DNA of 64,000 nt from Pseudomonas sp. 21 (GTDB lineage: Bacteria; Pseudomonadota; Gammaproteobacteria; Pseudomonadales; Pseudomonadaceae): positions 422,625 to 486,624 of the forward strand of contig NZ_JYOA01000003.1 in NCBI RefSeq assembly GCF_000955805.1. Direction: 5' to 3'. The position numbers were made by a program, and so were the translations under genes. The notes under the pieces were generated by a model. That model saw only the letters and a program-made list of their open reading frames with translations, did no database searches and was not told the DNA's origin. Positions 1-8,121 of the stretch are shown here, piece by piece. Positions within the stretch are counted from its first letter, which is position 1. Each line of letters starts with the position of its first letter.

Positions 1-48
1 GGCCCGCTCCTACAGGAGAGCTTCCGCCGGATAGGCTTTCCCGGCGAA

Positions 49-597
49 TCAGCGGTTCAGGTACTCGGCGACGGACACCACCTCGGCGTAGGCGAAAGCC
101 AGGGATGCCATGTAGGACGCGTGCACCTGGGCTGCCGGAACCTTAACGCCGTTGAACTCCAGGTCCAGGGTGGCGCAGGCGTCGTGCAGCACAGTCACCG
201 GGTAGCCGAAGTCGGCGGCGGCGCGCACCGCGCCATCCACGCACATGTGGCTCATGTGGCCGACCACCACCAGCGATTCCACGCCGTGCTGGTCGAGGAT
301 GGCCTTCAGGTCGGTGTCGCGGAAGGCGTTGACGAAGTGCTTGAGCACCACCGGCTCGCCGGGCAGATTGGCGACCTTGCCGTGGATTTTCGCGCCCTCG
401 CTGCCGGGGGCGAAGAACGGCGCGTCGGCGCTTTCGAATTCGTGGCGCACGTGGACCACCAGGTCACCGCGCTCGCGGAACGCGGCCAGCACCTTGGCGG
501 CCTGGTCGGCGGCGGCTTCGATGCCGACCAGCGGCCACTTGCCGGAAGGGAAGTAGTCGTTCTGGATATCCACTAGGATGAGCGCTTGCTTGGCCAT
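49..597 (-). CDS. isochorismatase-family cysteine hydrolase
   Basis: A 182-residue protein of the isochorismatase-like fold. The catalytic triad of the family is visible: Asp10 in LILVDIQNDYF, Lys86 in VVLKHFVNAF and the nucleophile Cys119 in GHMSHMCVDGAVRAA. Length and motifs fit the small soluble cytoplasmic amidohydrolases (nicotinamidase, N-carbamoyl hydrolase or isochorismatase types); the substrate cannot be told from sequence. It is transcribed away from a GlxA-type regulator at 707, and such regulators often control the neighbouring hydrolase, so the two probably form a regulator-target pair. Family assignment is secure, substrate unknown. Confidence 0.9.
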   Translation of the reverse strand: MAKQALILVDIQNDYFPSGKWPLVGIEAAADQAAKVLAAFRERGDLVVHVRHEFESADAPFFAPGSEGAKIHGKVANLPGEPVVLKHFVNAFRDTDLKAILDQHGVESLVVVGHMSHMCVDGAVRAAADFGYPVTVLHDACATLDLEFNGVKVPAAQVHASYMASLAFAYAEVVSVAEYLNR

Positions 598-706
598 TTC
601 CGAAGTCCTTGTTGAACGTTGAGTGGTGAGGAAGTGGAATCAGTATGGTTCGCCGCGCGCCACGCGGGGATCAGGCGGAACGACAATAACCGGGGGAAAA
701 CTGACA

Positions 707-1705
707 ATGGTTGTGCAACGGAGCGTCGTCGAGATCGGGTTGCTGCTCTACCCCGGTGTGCAGACGGCGGCGCTGCATGGGCTTACCGACCTGTTCGCGG
801 TAGCCGATCGCATCGCCGGCGAAGAAGCCGCGCAGCAGCTGCCCGCTCTGCGCATCAGTCACTGGTCCGGCGAAGAGGGCGGTGAACCCCGCCGTGTCTT
901 CGACACGCATCCGGGGGCAGCCAGCCGGCTGGTCGCCGTGCTGGTGCCGCCTTCGCTGTTCGGCCTGCCCGACGCCGCACCGCTGCGCAACCTCACCGAC
1001 TGGCTCGCTGCGCGCCACGGCGAGGGCGCCATCGTCGGCTCGGTGTGTATCGGCGGCCTGCTGGTGGCGGAGGCCGGCCTGCTCGACGGGCGCAGCGCCA
1101 CCGCTCACTGGAGCGGCGCCGAGGCTTTCGGCAAACGCTTCCCTCGCGTGCGGCTGGAAGCGCACAAGCCGATGGTGGACGACGGCGACCTGATCACCTC
1201 CGCCGGCCTGATGGCCTGGTCGGAGCTGGGCCTGCGCATCGTCGACCGCCTGCTCGGCCCGAGCATCGCCAGCCGCACCGCGCGTTTCCTGGTGGTCGAA
1301 CACAGCGACAGCGCCCAGCAATGCGGCAGCAACTTCGCGCCGCTGCTGGGGCATGGCGACGCGGCGATCCTCAAGGTGCAGCACTGGTTGCAGGGCAATG
1401 GCGCGGTGGATGTCAGTCTCGCCGCCATGGCCGCCCAGGCCGGGCTGGAGGAGCGCACCTTCCTGCGCCGCTTCCGCGCCGCCACCGGGCTCAAGCCCAC
1501 CGAGTACTGCCAGCACCTGCGGGTGGGCAAGGCGCGCGAGCTGCTGGAATTCACCAACGGCACCGTGGACCACATCGCCTATACCGTCGGCTACCTCGAT
1601 CCGGGCTCGTTCCGCAGTACCTTCCGCAAGATCACCGGAATGGCGCCGAGCGACTACCGCAAGCGCTTCGGCGCCAAGCCAGCCGAGGTCGCCCTCAGGG
1701 ACTGA
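707..1705 (+). CDS. GlxA-family (DJ-1/PfpI plus AraC HTH) transcriptional regulator
   Basis: A 332-residue regulator. The N-terminal two thirds is a DJ-1/PfpI-like domain beginning VVEIGLLLYPGVQ, with GSVCIGG at the nucleophile-elbow position. The C-terminal 100 residues are an AraC-type double helix-turn-helix (LAAMAAQAGLEERTFLRRF, then IAYTVGYLDPGSFRSTFRK). The frame is open upstream to 623, but the ATG at 707 matches the usual start of the domain and is preferred. It is divergent from the isochorismatase-like hydrolase gene, its likely target. The ligand is unknown. Confidence 0.88.
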   Translation: MVVQRSVVEIGLLLYPGVQTAALHGLTDLFAVADRIAGEEAAQQLPALRISHWSGEEGGEPRRVFDTHPGAASRLVAVLVPPSLFGLPDAAPLRNLTDWLAARHGEGAIVGSVCIGGLLVAEAGLLDGRSATAHWSGAEAFGKRFPRVRLEAHKPMVDDGDLITSAGLMAWSELGLRIVDRLLGPSIASRTARFLVVEHSDSAQQCGSNFAPLLGHGDAAILKVQHWLQGNGAVDVSLAAMAAQAGLEERTFLRRFRAATGLKPTEYCQHLRVGKARELLEFTNGTVDHIAYTVGYLDPGSFRSTFRKITGMAPSDYRKRFGAKPAEVALRD

Positions 1706-2000
1706 CCGAAGGCGTGTCCGCCGCCTGCTGCAGCATCTGCGCGAGCAGCGGCGCATATTCGGCGTCGGTCATCGCCGGGTGCACCTGCAGGTGCATCAGG
1801 TCGGTCCACTGCAACATCCAGCGCTGTACATCGAGCGGGTTCTCGGCTTCCGCCAGGCCGAAGCCGAGCATGTGGCCCATGGCGTGCCAGCGGCCGATCA
1901 GCTTCACGCCGGGCGGTGGCTGGCCGCCGGTCTTGAGGAAGCGCTGGATGATCCTGTCGCGGTTCTCGATGGGGATGGTCCAGTTCACCAGATAGAGCAT
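1695..2000 (-). CDS. DUF3303-like small protein
   Basis: A 101-residue protein starting MLYLVNWTIP, resembling DUF3303 proteins, which have a ferredoxin-like dimeric alpha/beta-barrel shape. The segment ENRDRIIQRFLKTGG followed by a GRWH motif is typical of that family. The frame extends upstream to 2195, but that stretch (Arg/Ser-rich) looks non-coding, so the ATG at 2000 is chosen. Its stop overlaps the 3' end of the convergent GlxA-like gene by 11 nt. No catalytic residues can be assigned and the function is unknown. Confidence 0.75.
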   Translation of the reverse strand: MLYLVNWTIPIENRDRIIQRFLKTGGQPPPGVKLIGRWHAMGHMLGFGLAEAENPLDVQRWMLQWTDLMHLQVHPAMTDAEYAPLLAQMLQQAADTPSVSP

Positions 2001-2191
2001 GTCGCACCTCCGGCCCGACTCCGGGCTTCGATGGACGCGGACCCGAACCGGCGACGCCGCCAGAGCCGCGCCTGTGTATCCCAGGCGTGACAGTCTCCGG
2101 CTGGGAGCGGCGTTCTTCCGACAGGCATAGCAGCACCCGGCGAAGCGGGAGCGGCCACTGATCGGCGGCCGCCAAGGCAGGTGATCGACGG

Positions 2192-2560
2192 TCACACCCA
2201 GCGATCATTCTCCGCCGTGCGTTCGCCGCCCTGGTCGCCGGTGTTCTTCACGCCGCGCGGTTCGATCAGCATCAGCTGCACCTCGTGTTCGGCGTAGGGC
2301 TTGTGCTCCACGCCGCGGGGCACCACGTAGAGTTCGCCGGCGCGCAGGGTCAGCGGGCCGTCGCGGAAGTCGATGCGCAGCTCGCCGTCGAGCACGATGA
2401 AGGTCTCGTCGGTGTCGGCGTGGCTGTGCCAGACAAAGTCGCCCTGCAATTTCACCACCTTGAGCTGGTAGTCGTTCATCTCGGCGATGACCCGCGGTTG
2501 CCAGGTTTCGCTGATGCGGCCGAGCTTGTCCTGCAGGTTGATCGGTTGGCGTTGGGTCAC
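2192..2560 (-). CDS. cupin domain protein
   Basis: A 122-residue single-domain cupin. Motif 1 has the metal ligands His45 and His47 and Glu52 ([15 protein letters not shown]), and motif 2 has His86 in [11 protein letters not shown], so a divalent metal site is probably intact. The C-terminal tail (about residues 103-122) is charged and probably disordered. It lies upstream of, and in the same direction as, the DUF3303-like gene, with a gap of about 190 nt. Substrate and role are unknown; family assignment is firm. Confidence 0.88.
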   Translation of the reverse strand: MTQRQPINLQDKLGRISETWQPRVIAEMNDYQLKVVKLQGDFVWHSHADTDETFIVLDGELRIDFRDGPLTLRAGELYVVPRGVEHKPYAEHEVQLMLIEPRGVKNTGDQGGERTAENDRWV

Positions 2561-2732
2561 GGTGGTTTTCTCCTGGGGATCGGTCAGCCCAAACTACTGC
2601 CGGCCCCTGGAGCGGTCTTGCAGGAACTTGCGCTTCGGTGTCGCTGTGGCTGCGGGTCGCCGTGTAGCAGCGGGGAGCGAAGAGCGGGCGACTATGCTCA
2701 GAACATCGCGCTCGTTTTCTCCGGAGACCGCC

Positions 2733-3161
2733 ATGCCCACGCCCGCTCCCATTGCCCGCCCCAGCGTCATCCCCTGCCTGCGTTACCGCGATGCGCCGCA
2801 GGCCATCGACTGGCTGTGCGCCACCTTCGGTTTCCAGCGGCAGCTGGTGGTTGCCGATGAGCACGGCGGCATTGCCCACGCGCAGCTGGCGCTGGCCGAC
2901 GGCAGTGGGTTGGTGATGCTCGGGTCGCTGCACGACAACGAGTACGGCCGGCTTATGCGCCAGCCCGACGAAATCGGCGGCTGCACCCAGAGCATCTACG
3001 TGGTGGTGAGGGATGCCGAGGTGCTGTATCGCGCGGCAATGGACGGCGGCGCGCAGATCGTCATCGACATCAAGGACGAGGACTACGGCGGCCAGGGCTT
3101 CACCTGCCGCGATCCAGAAGGGCACATCTGGAGTTTCGGCACCTACGATCCCTGGCACTGA
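2733..3161 (+). CDS. VOC-superfamily (glyoxalase/bleomycin-resistance-like) protein
   Basis: A 142-residue protein of the vicinal oxygen chelate fold, with two beta-alpha-beta-beta-beta modules (PSVIPCLRYRDAPQAIDWL and QSIYVVVRDAEVLYRAAMD). The C-terminal CRDPEGHIWSFGTY motif is the usual second-module metal-site region. The start chosen is the ATG at 2733, just after the GGAG-containing sequence around 2722; the longer frame from 2487 adds an implausible leader. It is divergent from the cupin gene. Substrate unknown; many such proteins are annotated only as glyoxalase-like. Confidence 0.87.
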   Translation: MPTPAPIARPSVIPCLRYRDAPQAIDWLCATFGFQRQLVVADEHGGIAHAQLALADGSGLVMLGSLHDNEYGRLMRQPDEIGGCTQSIYVVVRDAEVLYRAAMDGGAQIVIDIKDEDYGGQGFTCRDPEGHIWSFGTYDPWH

Positions 3162-3343
3162 TCCACCTCCGTCACAGTCTGTCGATGCCGTTGCGGTTCA
3201 TTGCCGCAGTTTCCGTACTGCTGAGTGGACACGTGATAAGACCCCCACGGGCTGGGCACGGCAGGTCCTCTCAAGGTCATGGGGGCGGCACAGCGTGCTG
3301 CTGGCCCGTTCTTTCAGGAGCCAGGTCAGAAGGGTGTCGTTGG

Positions 3344-4015
3344 ATGGAAAGTGCGATTACGGAATTTACGCCGGTGACCTCACGGCGCAGGCTCATGCCC
3401 AGCATGGTCGTATCTGTGCTGGGGATCGTCGTGCTCATGACTCCCACTGTGCTCGCCTTGTTCCTCGCGGGATTTTCCTTCCTCGAAGCGAGTGATTCGA
3501 ACGCCTTCGATGATCGCGTGGGGGCGGTATTTCTCGGTTTGATCACAGCCCTGTTGATGGCCGTTATCGGCTGGAACATCCGGCGCACAGGCATATATCA
3601 GCAGGTGCAGATTGATGAAAGCGGAGTGCATTGCCTGGGCAGGGGCGGCAGGATAACAAGGGAATTCCTCTGGTCAGACTTCACGCCATCCCCGTCCAAG
3701 CGGCCTCTTGGATTGTTGCTTCAGTCCGATGTCGACGTGTTGCTCGGCCTCCAGCATGACAGCATGAAAAGGCTCATCTGGTGGTACAGGGGGCAGAAAG
3801 TCATCGGGTTCGTGTTCGCCGGCAACTTTCTGTTCCATAACTTTTCCGCCAATAGCGATGAGCTCCATCGCGCCTTTCTTCTCGGCCTGACTCGATATCG
3901 CCCGGACTTGAGCATTTCGCCGGCGGTGTTCGCGCTCTATTCGATTTCGCCCGATTCCCTGCACCGTCCTGGCGGAATATCCCCGGCGGCCGGCCCAGTT
4001 AAACCCCAGAGTTGA
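3344..4015 (+). CDS. hypothetical membrane protein
   Basis: I do not recognise this 223-residue protein. It has two likely membrane segments, about residues 20-44 and 60-77, followed by a soluble domain of about 140 residues that contains a WSDF-like strand and a WWYRG turn. This layout resembles PH-like, membrane-anchored proteins, but that is only an impression. The frame is open from 3185, but the part before the ATG at 3344 reads like non-coding sequence. Base composition looks lower in GC than the flanking genes, which could mean recent acquisition. No partner genes are obvious. Confidence 0.55.
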   Translation: MESAITEFTPVTSRRRLMPSMVVSVLGIVVLMTPTVLALFLAGFSFLEASDSNAFDDRVGAVFLGLITALLMAVIGWNIRRTGIYQQVQIDESGVHCLGRGGRITREFLWSDFTPSPSKRPLGLLLQSDVDVLLGLQHDSMKRLIWWYRGQKVIGFVFAGNFLFHNFSANSDELHRAFLLGLTRYRPDLSISPAVFALYSISPDSLHRPGGISPAAGPVKPQS

Positions 4016-4069
4016 GACGCCTTTGTCGAGAGACGACGTGGCTTGACCCGCCGTGCCTCCCGGTGTTCA

Positions 4070-4270
4070 GATTCGCCCCGTTTCAGGTGCCCCCCGCCGC
4101 CGTGCGTGGGGTGAAACGGGAAGCCGGTGCGTCGCCCTCGTGCGATCAGTCCGGCGCTGCCCCCGCAACGGTAAGCGAGCGGAGCATCCACTAGGCCACT
4201 GTGCTCAGGCATGGGAAGGCGGATGCCCCAGGACCCTCGCAAGCCCGGAGACCGGCCTGGAACCTGTTTG
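4070..4270 (+). promoter_or_regulatory. cobalamin (AdoCbl) riboswitch
   Basis: The conserved blocks of the cobalamin aptamer occur in the right order: GGTGCC near 4087, GAAACGGGAAGCCGGTGCG near 4113-4131, GCTGCCCCCGCAACGGTAAG (B12 box) near 4156-4176, and AAGCCCGGAGACCGGCCTG near 4241-4259. It lies directly upstream of the BtuB-like receptor gene, so high cobalamin should shut off the three-gene uptake operon. The following GC-rich segment, 4270-4355, probably holds the expression platform. Boundaries are approximate. Confidence 0.93.
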
Positions 4271-4368
4271 GCAAACCCGCGGTGGGCGGGCGTGAGCCGG
4301 TTCCCGGGGCGCGCTCGTTCCGGGTGTCGCTGCGCCGCCTGCGAAATCCCGATTTCGAGGCGATCACC

Positions 4369-6324
4369 TTGCATTCTCCTGCTTTCATCTCCCGGCGCGC
4401 CCCGCGCTGGATTCCCGTTTTCTCCCTCTGTGCCCTCAGCTCGCAGCTTGTGGCGGCTCCCCTCGACCTGGCCGATGAAATCGTCAGCGCGCCTTCCGTG
4501 GAGTCCACCACGGTGGCCGACATGGCCCGCTACGGCAGCAAGCTGGAGGTCATCGACCGCCAGCAGATCGAGCGCGCCGGCCCCAGCGCCGACATCACCC
4601 GCGTGCTGCAGATGTACGTGCCCGGCCTGTTCGTCGCGCCGAAGAACGGCCCGTTCGACTATGGCACCTACTCGCTGCTGGGCGGGCGCAACGATGACAC
4701 GCTGATCCTGCTGGACGGTGTGCGCCTGAACAACCGCCTCTACGGCGGCATCTACATCGACACCCTGCCGACCACGGCGGTGGAGCGCATCGAGGTGCTC
4801 AAGGGCGGCCAGGGCCTGCTGTTCGGCACCCAGGCGGTGAGCGGGGTGATCAACATCGTCACCCGCAGCGCGCGTTCGCGCGAGGCGTCCGGCGAGGTGA
4901 ACCTCGGCCTGGATACCTTCAAGGGCCGCAGCGGCGATGCCCGCGCCGAGAAGATCGTGCAGAACGGCTTGGGCGACCTCGGCCTGATGGCCTACGTCAG
5001 CCACAACCGCTCCGACGGCTACCAGCCGTATCGCGACCGCGACATGACCGACACAGTGAGCGACAAGCGCCGCTCCTATGACGTCAACGTGTTCGGCGCC
5101 AAGGCCATCCAGGCCATCGGCGACGCCTTGCGGCTGGAGCTGTTCTACCAGTACGCCGACGCCGAGCTGGATTTTGCCCGGCCGACATCGAACCACCACA
5201 CCAGCAACAACCGCGTGCAACAGATCGCCACGGCGACCTTCCAGCAGAGCGTCAACGACGACTTCAGCTGGTTCGCCAAGACCCACATCAACGACTGGGA
5301 TACCCGCTACGACCGCGTCTACAACCTGCAGGGCGGCGGCACCCAGGTGCTCAACCACAACGACTACTGGGGCTTTACCGACTGGGGCGCGCAGCTCGAA
5401 GGCAAGGCCAGGTTCGGCGGCGGTCACGAGCTGGTCTTCGGCAGCGACAACCAGTGGTACAAGGGCCAGGACGATGTGCTGATCATCGACAACGACAAGG
5501 CCGAGTCCCATGCGCTGTACGCCCAGCTGCGCCCGCGCATCGACGCGCTGCCCGACTGGCACCCGAGCCTGGGCGTGCGCCGCGAGGAAATCTCCGGCGG
5601 CGAAGGCGCCACGGTGTGGATGCTGACCTCGCTCTACGACCTCACGCAGCAGCTCAAGCTGCGCGGCCAGTTCGGCACCGCCTTCAAGTTGCCCACCGCC
5701 GAGCAACTGTTCGTCAACGAGCCGGGCGACGAAGTCGGCAACCGCGACCTCAAGCCCGAGCGCAGCCGCAATGCCGAGCTGGGCCTGGACTACACCGGCG
5801 AGCTGTTCGACCAGCCGTGGAGCGGCAGCGTCACGCTGTTCCGCCGCGAGATCACCGACCTCATCACCCTCGCGGGCGATCAATGGGTGAACGGCAACGG
5901 CGAGATCGAAGTGCGCGGCGTGGAAGCCAACGGCCAGTGGCAGTTCGGTCGCCATTGGCAGCTCGCCGCCGATGCCACGCGCAACCTGGTGGACAGCCGC
6001 GAGGGCGTGACGGTGAACAACATCCCGCACTTCTTCGCCCGCGTGCGTGCCGGCTACGACGACAACCTCTGGGGCGCCGGTCTTGCCGCGCGCTACGTGG
6101 GCTCCATCGTCAGCGCCCAGGACGATGACTACGGCCACTACACCGTGCTCGACGGCGATGCCTATCGCTACCTCGACGCGGCCCGCGCTCACCGCCTGAG
6201 CCTGCTGCTGGAGAACCTGCTGGACCGCGACTACGCCACCGGCCGCACCAGCAACGGCATGCGCCAGGTAGACAACCTCGGCCGGCCGCGCACCGCCGAG
6301 CTGCGCTACACCTTCAGCTTCTGA
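4369..6324 (+). CDS. btuB: TonB-dependent vitamin B12 outer-membrane receptor (BtuB-like)
   Basis: A 651-residue TonB-dependent receptor. The chosen TTG start at 4369 gives a signal peptide (RR near residues 9-10, hydrophobic core, cleavage near VAA at 28-30) and has GAGG about 8 nt upstream; no better ATG exists. The plug domain follows (IERAGPSADITRVLQM, then the IEVLKGGQGLLFG motif), then a 22-strand barrel ending in Phe (LRYTFSF). The preceding cobalamin riboswitch identifies the ligand as cobalamin or a related corrinoid. It is the first gene of a translationally coupled trio; its stop overlaps the next start (TGATG at 6322-6326). Confidence 0.92.
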   Translation: MHSPAFISRRAPRWIPVFSLCALSSQLVAAPLDLADEIVSAPSVESTTVADMARYGSKLEVIDRQQIERAGPSADITRVLQMYVPGLFVAPKNGPFDYGTYSLLGGRNDDTLILLDGVRLNNRLYGGIYIDTLPTTAVERIEVLKGGQGLLFGTQAVSGVINIVTRSARSREASGEVNLGLDTFKGRSGDARAEKIVQNGLGDLGLMAYVSHNRSDGYQPYRDRDMTDTVSDKRRSYDVNVFGAKAIQAIGDALRLELFYQYADAELDFARPTSNHHTSNNRVQQIATATFQQSVNDDFSWFAKTHINDWDTRYDRVYNLQGGGTQVLNHNDYWGFTDWGAQLEGKARFGGGHELVFGSDNQWYKGQDDVLIIDNDKAESHALYAQLRPRIDALPDWHPSLGVRREEISGGEGATVWMLTSLYDLTQQLKLRGQFGTAFKLPTAEQLFVNEPGDEVGNRDLKPERSRNAELGLDYTGELFDQPWSGSVTLFRREITDLITLAGDQWVNGNGEIEVRGVEANGQWQFGRHWQLAADATRNLVDSREGVTVNNIPHFFARVRAGYDDNLWGAGLAARYVGSIVSAQDDDYGHYTVLDGDAYRYLDAARAHRLSLLLENLLDRDYATGRTSNGMRQVDNLGRPRTAELRYTFSF

Positions 6325-7028
6325 TGAAGGCCATCCTGCTGGTCGGCCCGTTGGCCGGCGCCCAGGGCGAGCGCCTGCACCGCGAGGTGTCGGCGCACCT
6401 GGACGGTGTCGAATGCATCGATACCGGCGAGGGTTTCGACGTGCTCTGGGCGCGAGCGCGCACGCAGCTTGCCGATGGCGTGGCGTTGTTGCTGGTCGAC
6501 CTGGAACCCGCCACCGATGGCGCCTACCTCGACTGGCTGCGCGCCGAACTGGCGGCACTGGCGGATGAGTTTCCGCAGGCGCCGGTGCCGAATATCACGG
6601 CATCGGCGCTGGGCCGGCGTGGGCTCGACGTCGGCGCGGTGCTGGCGGCGATCGATGATCCGGCGCAGCAGCTGGAATGCCGGGGTGTCGGTGTGGTGCC
6701 GTCACAGCCGGACTGGTCCGCGCCGCCGCCGCACCGGCATCACCTGTTCCTCTGTACCGGGCCGCGCTGCGTGCGGCGGGGTGCACTGCCGTTGTGGAAG
6801 ACCTTGCGTCGCGAACTGATTCGCCACGACCTCTACGAGAACGGCGAGGGCGCCTTGCTGACCCGCACCGGCTGCCAGTTCCCCTGCAATCGCGGGCCGG
6901 TGCTGACGGTCTACCCCGAACGCGTCTGGTACGGCCTGCGCAGTGATGAGCAGGTTTGCCGTGTAGTGGCGGAGCACCTGCGCGATGGTGTGCCGGTGGC
7001 GGAATTGCGCGTGGATGACGAAGCATGA
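6324..7028 (+). CDS. thioredoxin-like [2Fe-2S] ferredoxin-domain protein of the cobalamin operon
   Basis: A 234-residue cytoplasmic protein. The N-terminal half (MKAILLVGPLAG, then an alpha/beta region) is reminiscent of small CbiX/sirohydrochlorin-chelatase-like folds. The C-terminal half carries four cysteines, Cys144 and Cys149 (CTGPRC) and Cys184 and Cys188 (TGCQFPC), the spacing of thioredoxin-like [2Fe-2S] ferredoxins. It overlaps btuB by one base upstream and the binding-protein gene downstream (ATGA at 7025-7028), so it must be co-expressed with B12 uptake. A role in reducing or handling the corrinoid or cobalt after import is an inference. Confidence 0.75.
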   Translation: MKAILLVGPLAGAQGERLHREVSAHLDGVECIDTGEGFDVLWARARTQLADGVALLLVDLEPATDGAYLDWLRAELAALADEFPQAPVPNITASALGRRGLDVGAVLAAIDDPAQQLECRGVGVVPSQPDWSAPPPHRHHLFLCTGPRCVRRGALPLWKTLRRELIRHDLYENGEGALLTRTGCQFPCNRGPVLTVYPERVWYGLRSDEQVCRVVAEHLRDGVPVAELRVDDEA

Positions 7029-8029
7029 GGCCGGCATGGCTCTTTGTAGGAGCGAGCTTGCTCGCGAACCGCTTGAGGCCATGGGTGCCCGGCTTGGTTC
7101 GCGAGCAAGCTCGCTCCTACAGTTCAGTCCTGGCGCTTGGGGTGGCGGCGATGCTGGGCATGGCGACGGCGTCCGCCCAGGACTACCGCAACTGCGGGCA
7201 GGACTGGCACATCGACCACCCGCCGCAACGCATCCTCGCCCTCAACCAGCACGCTGCCGACCTGCTGCTGGCGCTGGGCGCCGGGGAGCGGCTGGTCGGC
7301 GTGGCCTACATCGATGACGACCTCAACCTGAGTGGCGGCCGCTATCGCGGCGTGCCGCTGCTGGCGCGCCAGTATCCATCGGCGGAAGCGGTCTACGCGC
7401 AGCGCCCGGACCTGGTGGTGGCCGGCTTCGCTTCGGCGTTCCGGCTGGGCAACCTGTCTCGCGAAGAGCTGGCCGGCCATGGTGTCGCCAGCTACCTGCT
7501 GGATGCGGGTTGTGGCGTGTGGCAGGACGATCTGTTCACAGGCGTCGAGACGGACCTGACGACCCTGGGCGAGCTGCTCGGCGAGCAGCGGCAGGCACAG
7601 AAGCTGATCCGCCAGCAACGCACCGCGCTGGCCCAGGCACGCGGCCATTTCTCCGGGACCACACCGCTGGAAGTCTTCTACCTCGACAGCGCCAGCAATG
7701 GCCTGGAGAGCCAGGGCCGGCGCGGCGTGGTGACCCAGCTGCTGCACGCCGCCGGCGCGCACAACCTGTTCGAGGATGTCGACCTGGGCAGCTTCACCGC
7801 CAACACCGAACAACTGCTGGCGCGCGACCCGGACGTGATCCTGCTGGCCGATGCGCTGTGGTCCACGGCCGAGCACAAGAGGCGAACGCTGCGCGCCGAC
7901 CCGGTGCTCTCGCGTCTGCGCGCCGTGCGCGAAGGGCGCTTCGTGGCCTTGCCCTTCACCCACCTGTTCCCCGGTGTGCACAGTGGCCAGGCTGCGCGTG
8001 AACTGGCGCAGGCATTGAGCCGGTTCTAG
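7025..8029 (+). CDS. btuF: periplasmic cobalamin-binding protein (BtuF-like), signal peptide interrupted by a REP doublet
   Basis: A 334-residue class III substrate-binding protein. Strands such as RILALNQHAADLLLALGAGERLVG and the RPDLVVAGF turn are typical of the BtuF/FepB family. The start overlaps the ferredoxin gene (ATGA). Residues 7-33 are encoded by an inverted REP doublet (7045-7121) that stays in frame. Joining the flanks would give MRPAWLF followed by SVLALGVAAMLGMATASA, an ordinary Sec signal. The present protein has an abnormally long, charged n-region before that core, so export may be impaired. No BtuC permease or BtuD ATPase gene is nearby. Possible later starts are too close to the cleavage site. 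Confidence 0.82.
   Translation: MRPAWLFVGASLLANRLRPWVPGLVREQARSYSSVLALGVAAMLGMATASAQDYRNCGQDWHIDHPPQRILALNQHAADLLLALGAGERLVGVAYIDDDLNLSGGRYRGVPLLARQYPSAEAVYAQRPDLVVAGFASAFRLGNLSREELAGHGVASYLLDAGCGVWQDDLFTGVETDLTTLGELLGEQRQAQKLIRQQRTALAQARGHFSGTTPLEVFYLDSASNGLESQGRRGVVTQLLHAAGAHNLFEDVDLGSFTANTEQLLARDPDVILLADALWSTAEHKRRTLRADPVLSRLRAVREGRFVALPFTHLFPGVHSGQAARELAQALSRF
7045..7121. repeat. REP doublet (REPIN-like) inside the btuF-like coding sequence
   Basis: Two 26-nt arms, 7045-7070 and 7096-7121, are perfect inverted copies of each other (GCGAGCTTGCTCGC core) separated by 25 nt. This is the same element seen between genes elsewhere in the window. Unlike the other copies it lies within a reading frame, in the signal-peptide region. 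Confidence 0.93.
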
Positions 8030-8121
8030 GGAGCGGACGTCCGTCTGTTCGCCGGCCACTGTTCCTACCCAAGCGCCGGAGGCCGTGCTAGAAAACGCCG
8101 ATCGTTCATTGGGAGGCTGTC

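Noticed and set aside
1-48. Coding sequence at the left edge
   Set aside because: Only a REP-like fragment (CGCTCCTACAGGAG) is visible before the isochorismatase-like stop; no reading frame can be supported.
3937-6558. 873-residue open frame on the minus strand opposite btuB
   Set aside because: It is the antisense shadow of the receptor gene in high-GC DNA, Ala/Val/Arg/His-rich, with no recognisable domain; the plus-strand gene has signal peptide, plug and barrel.
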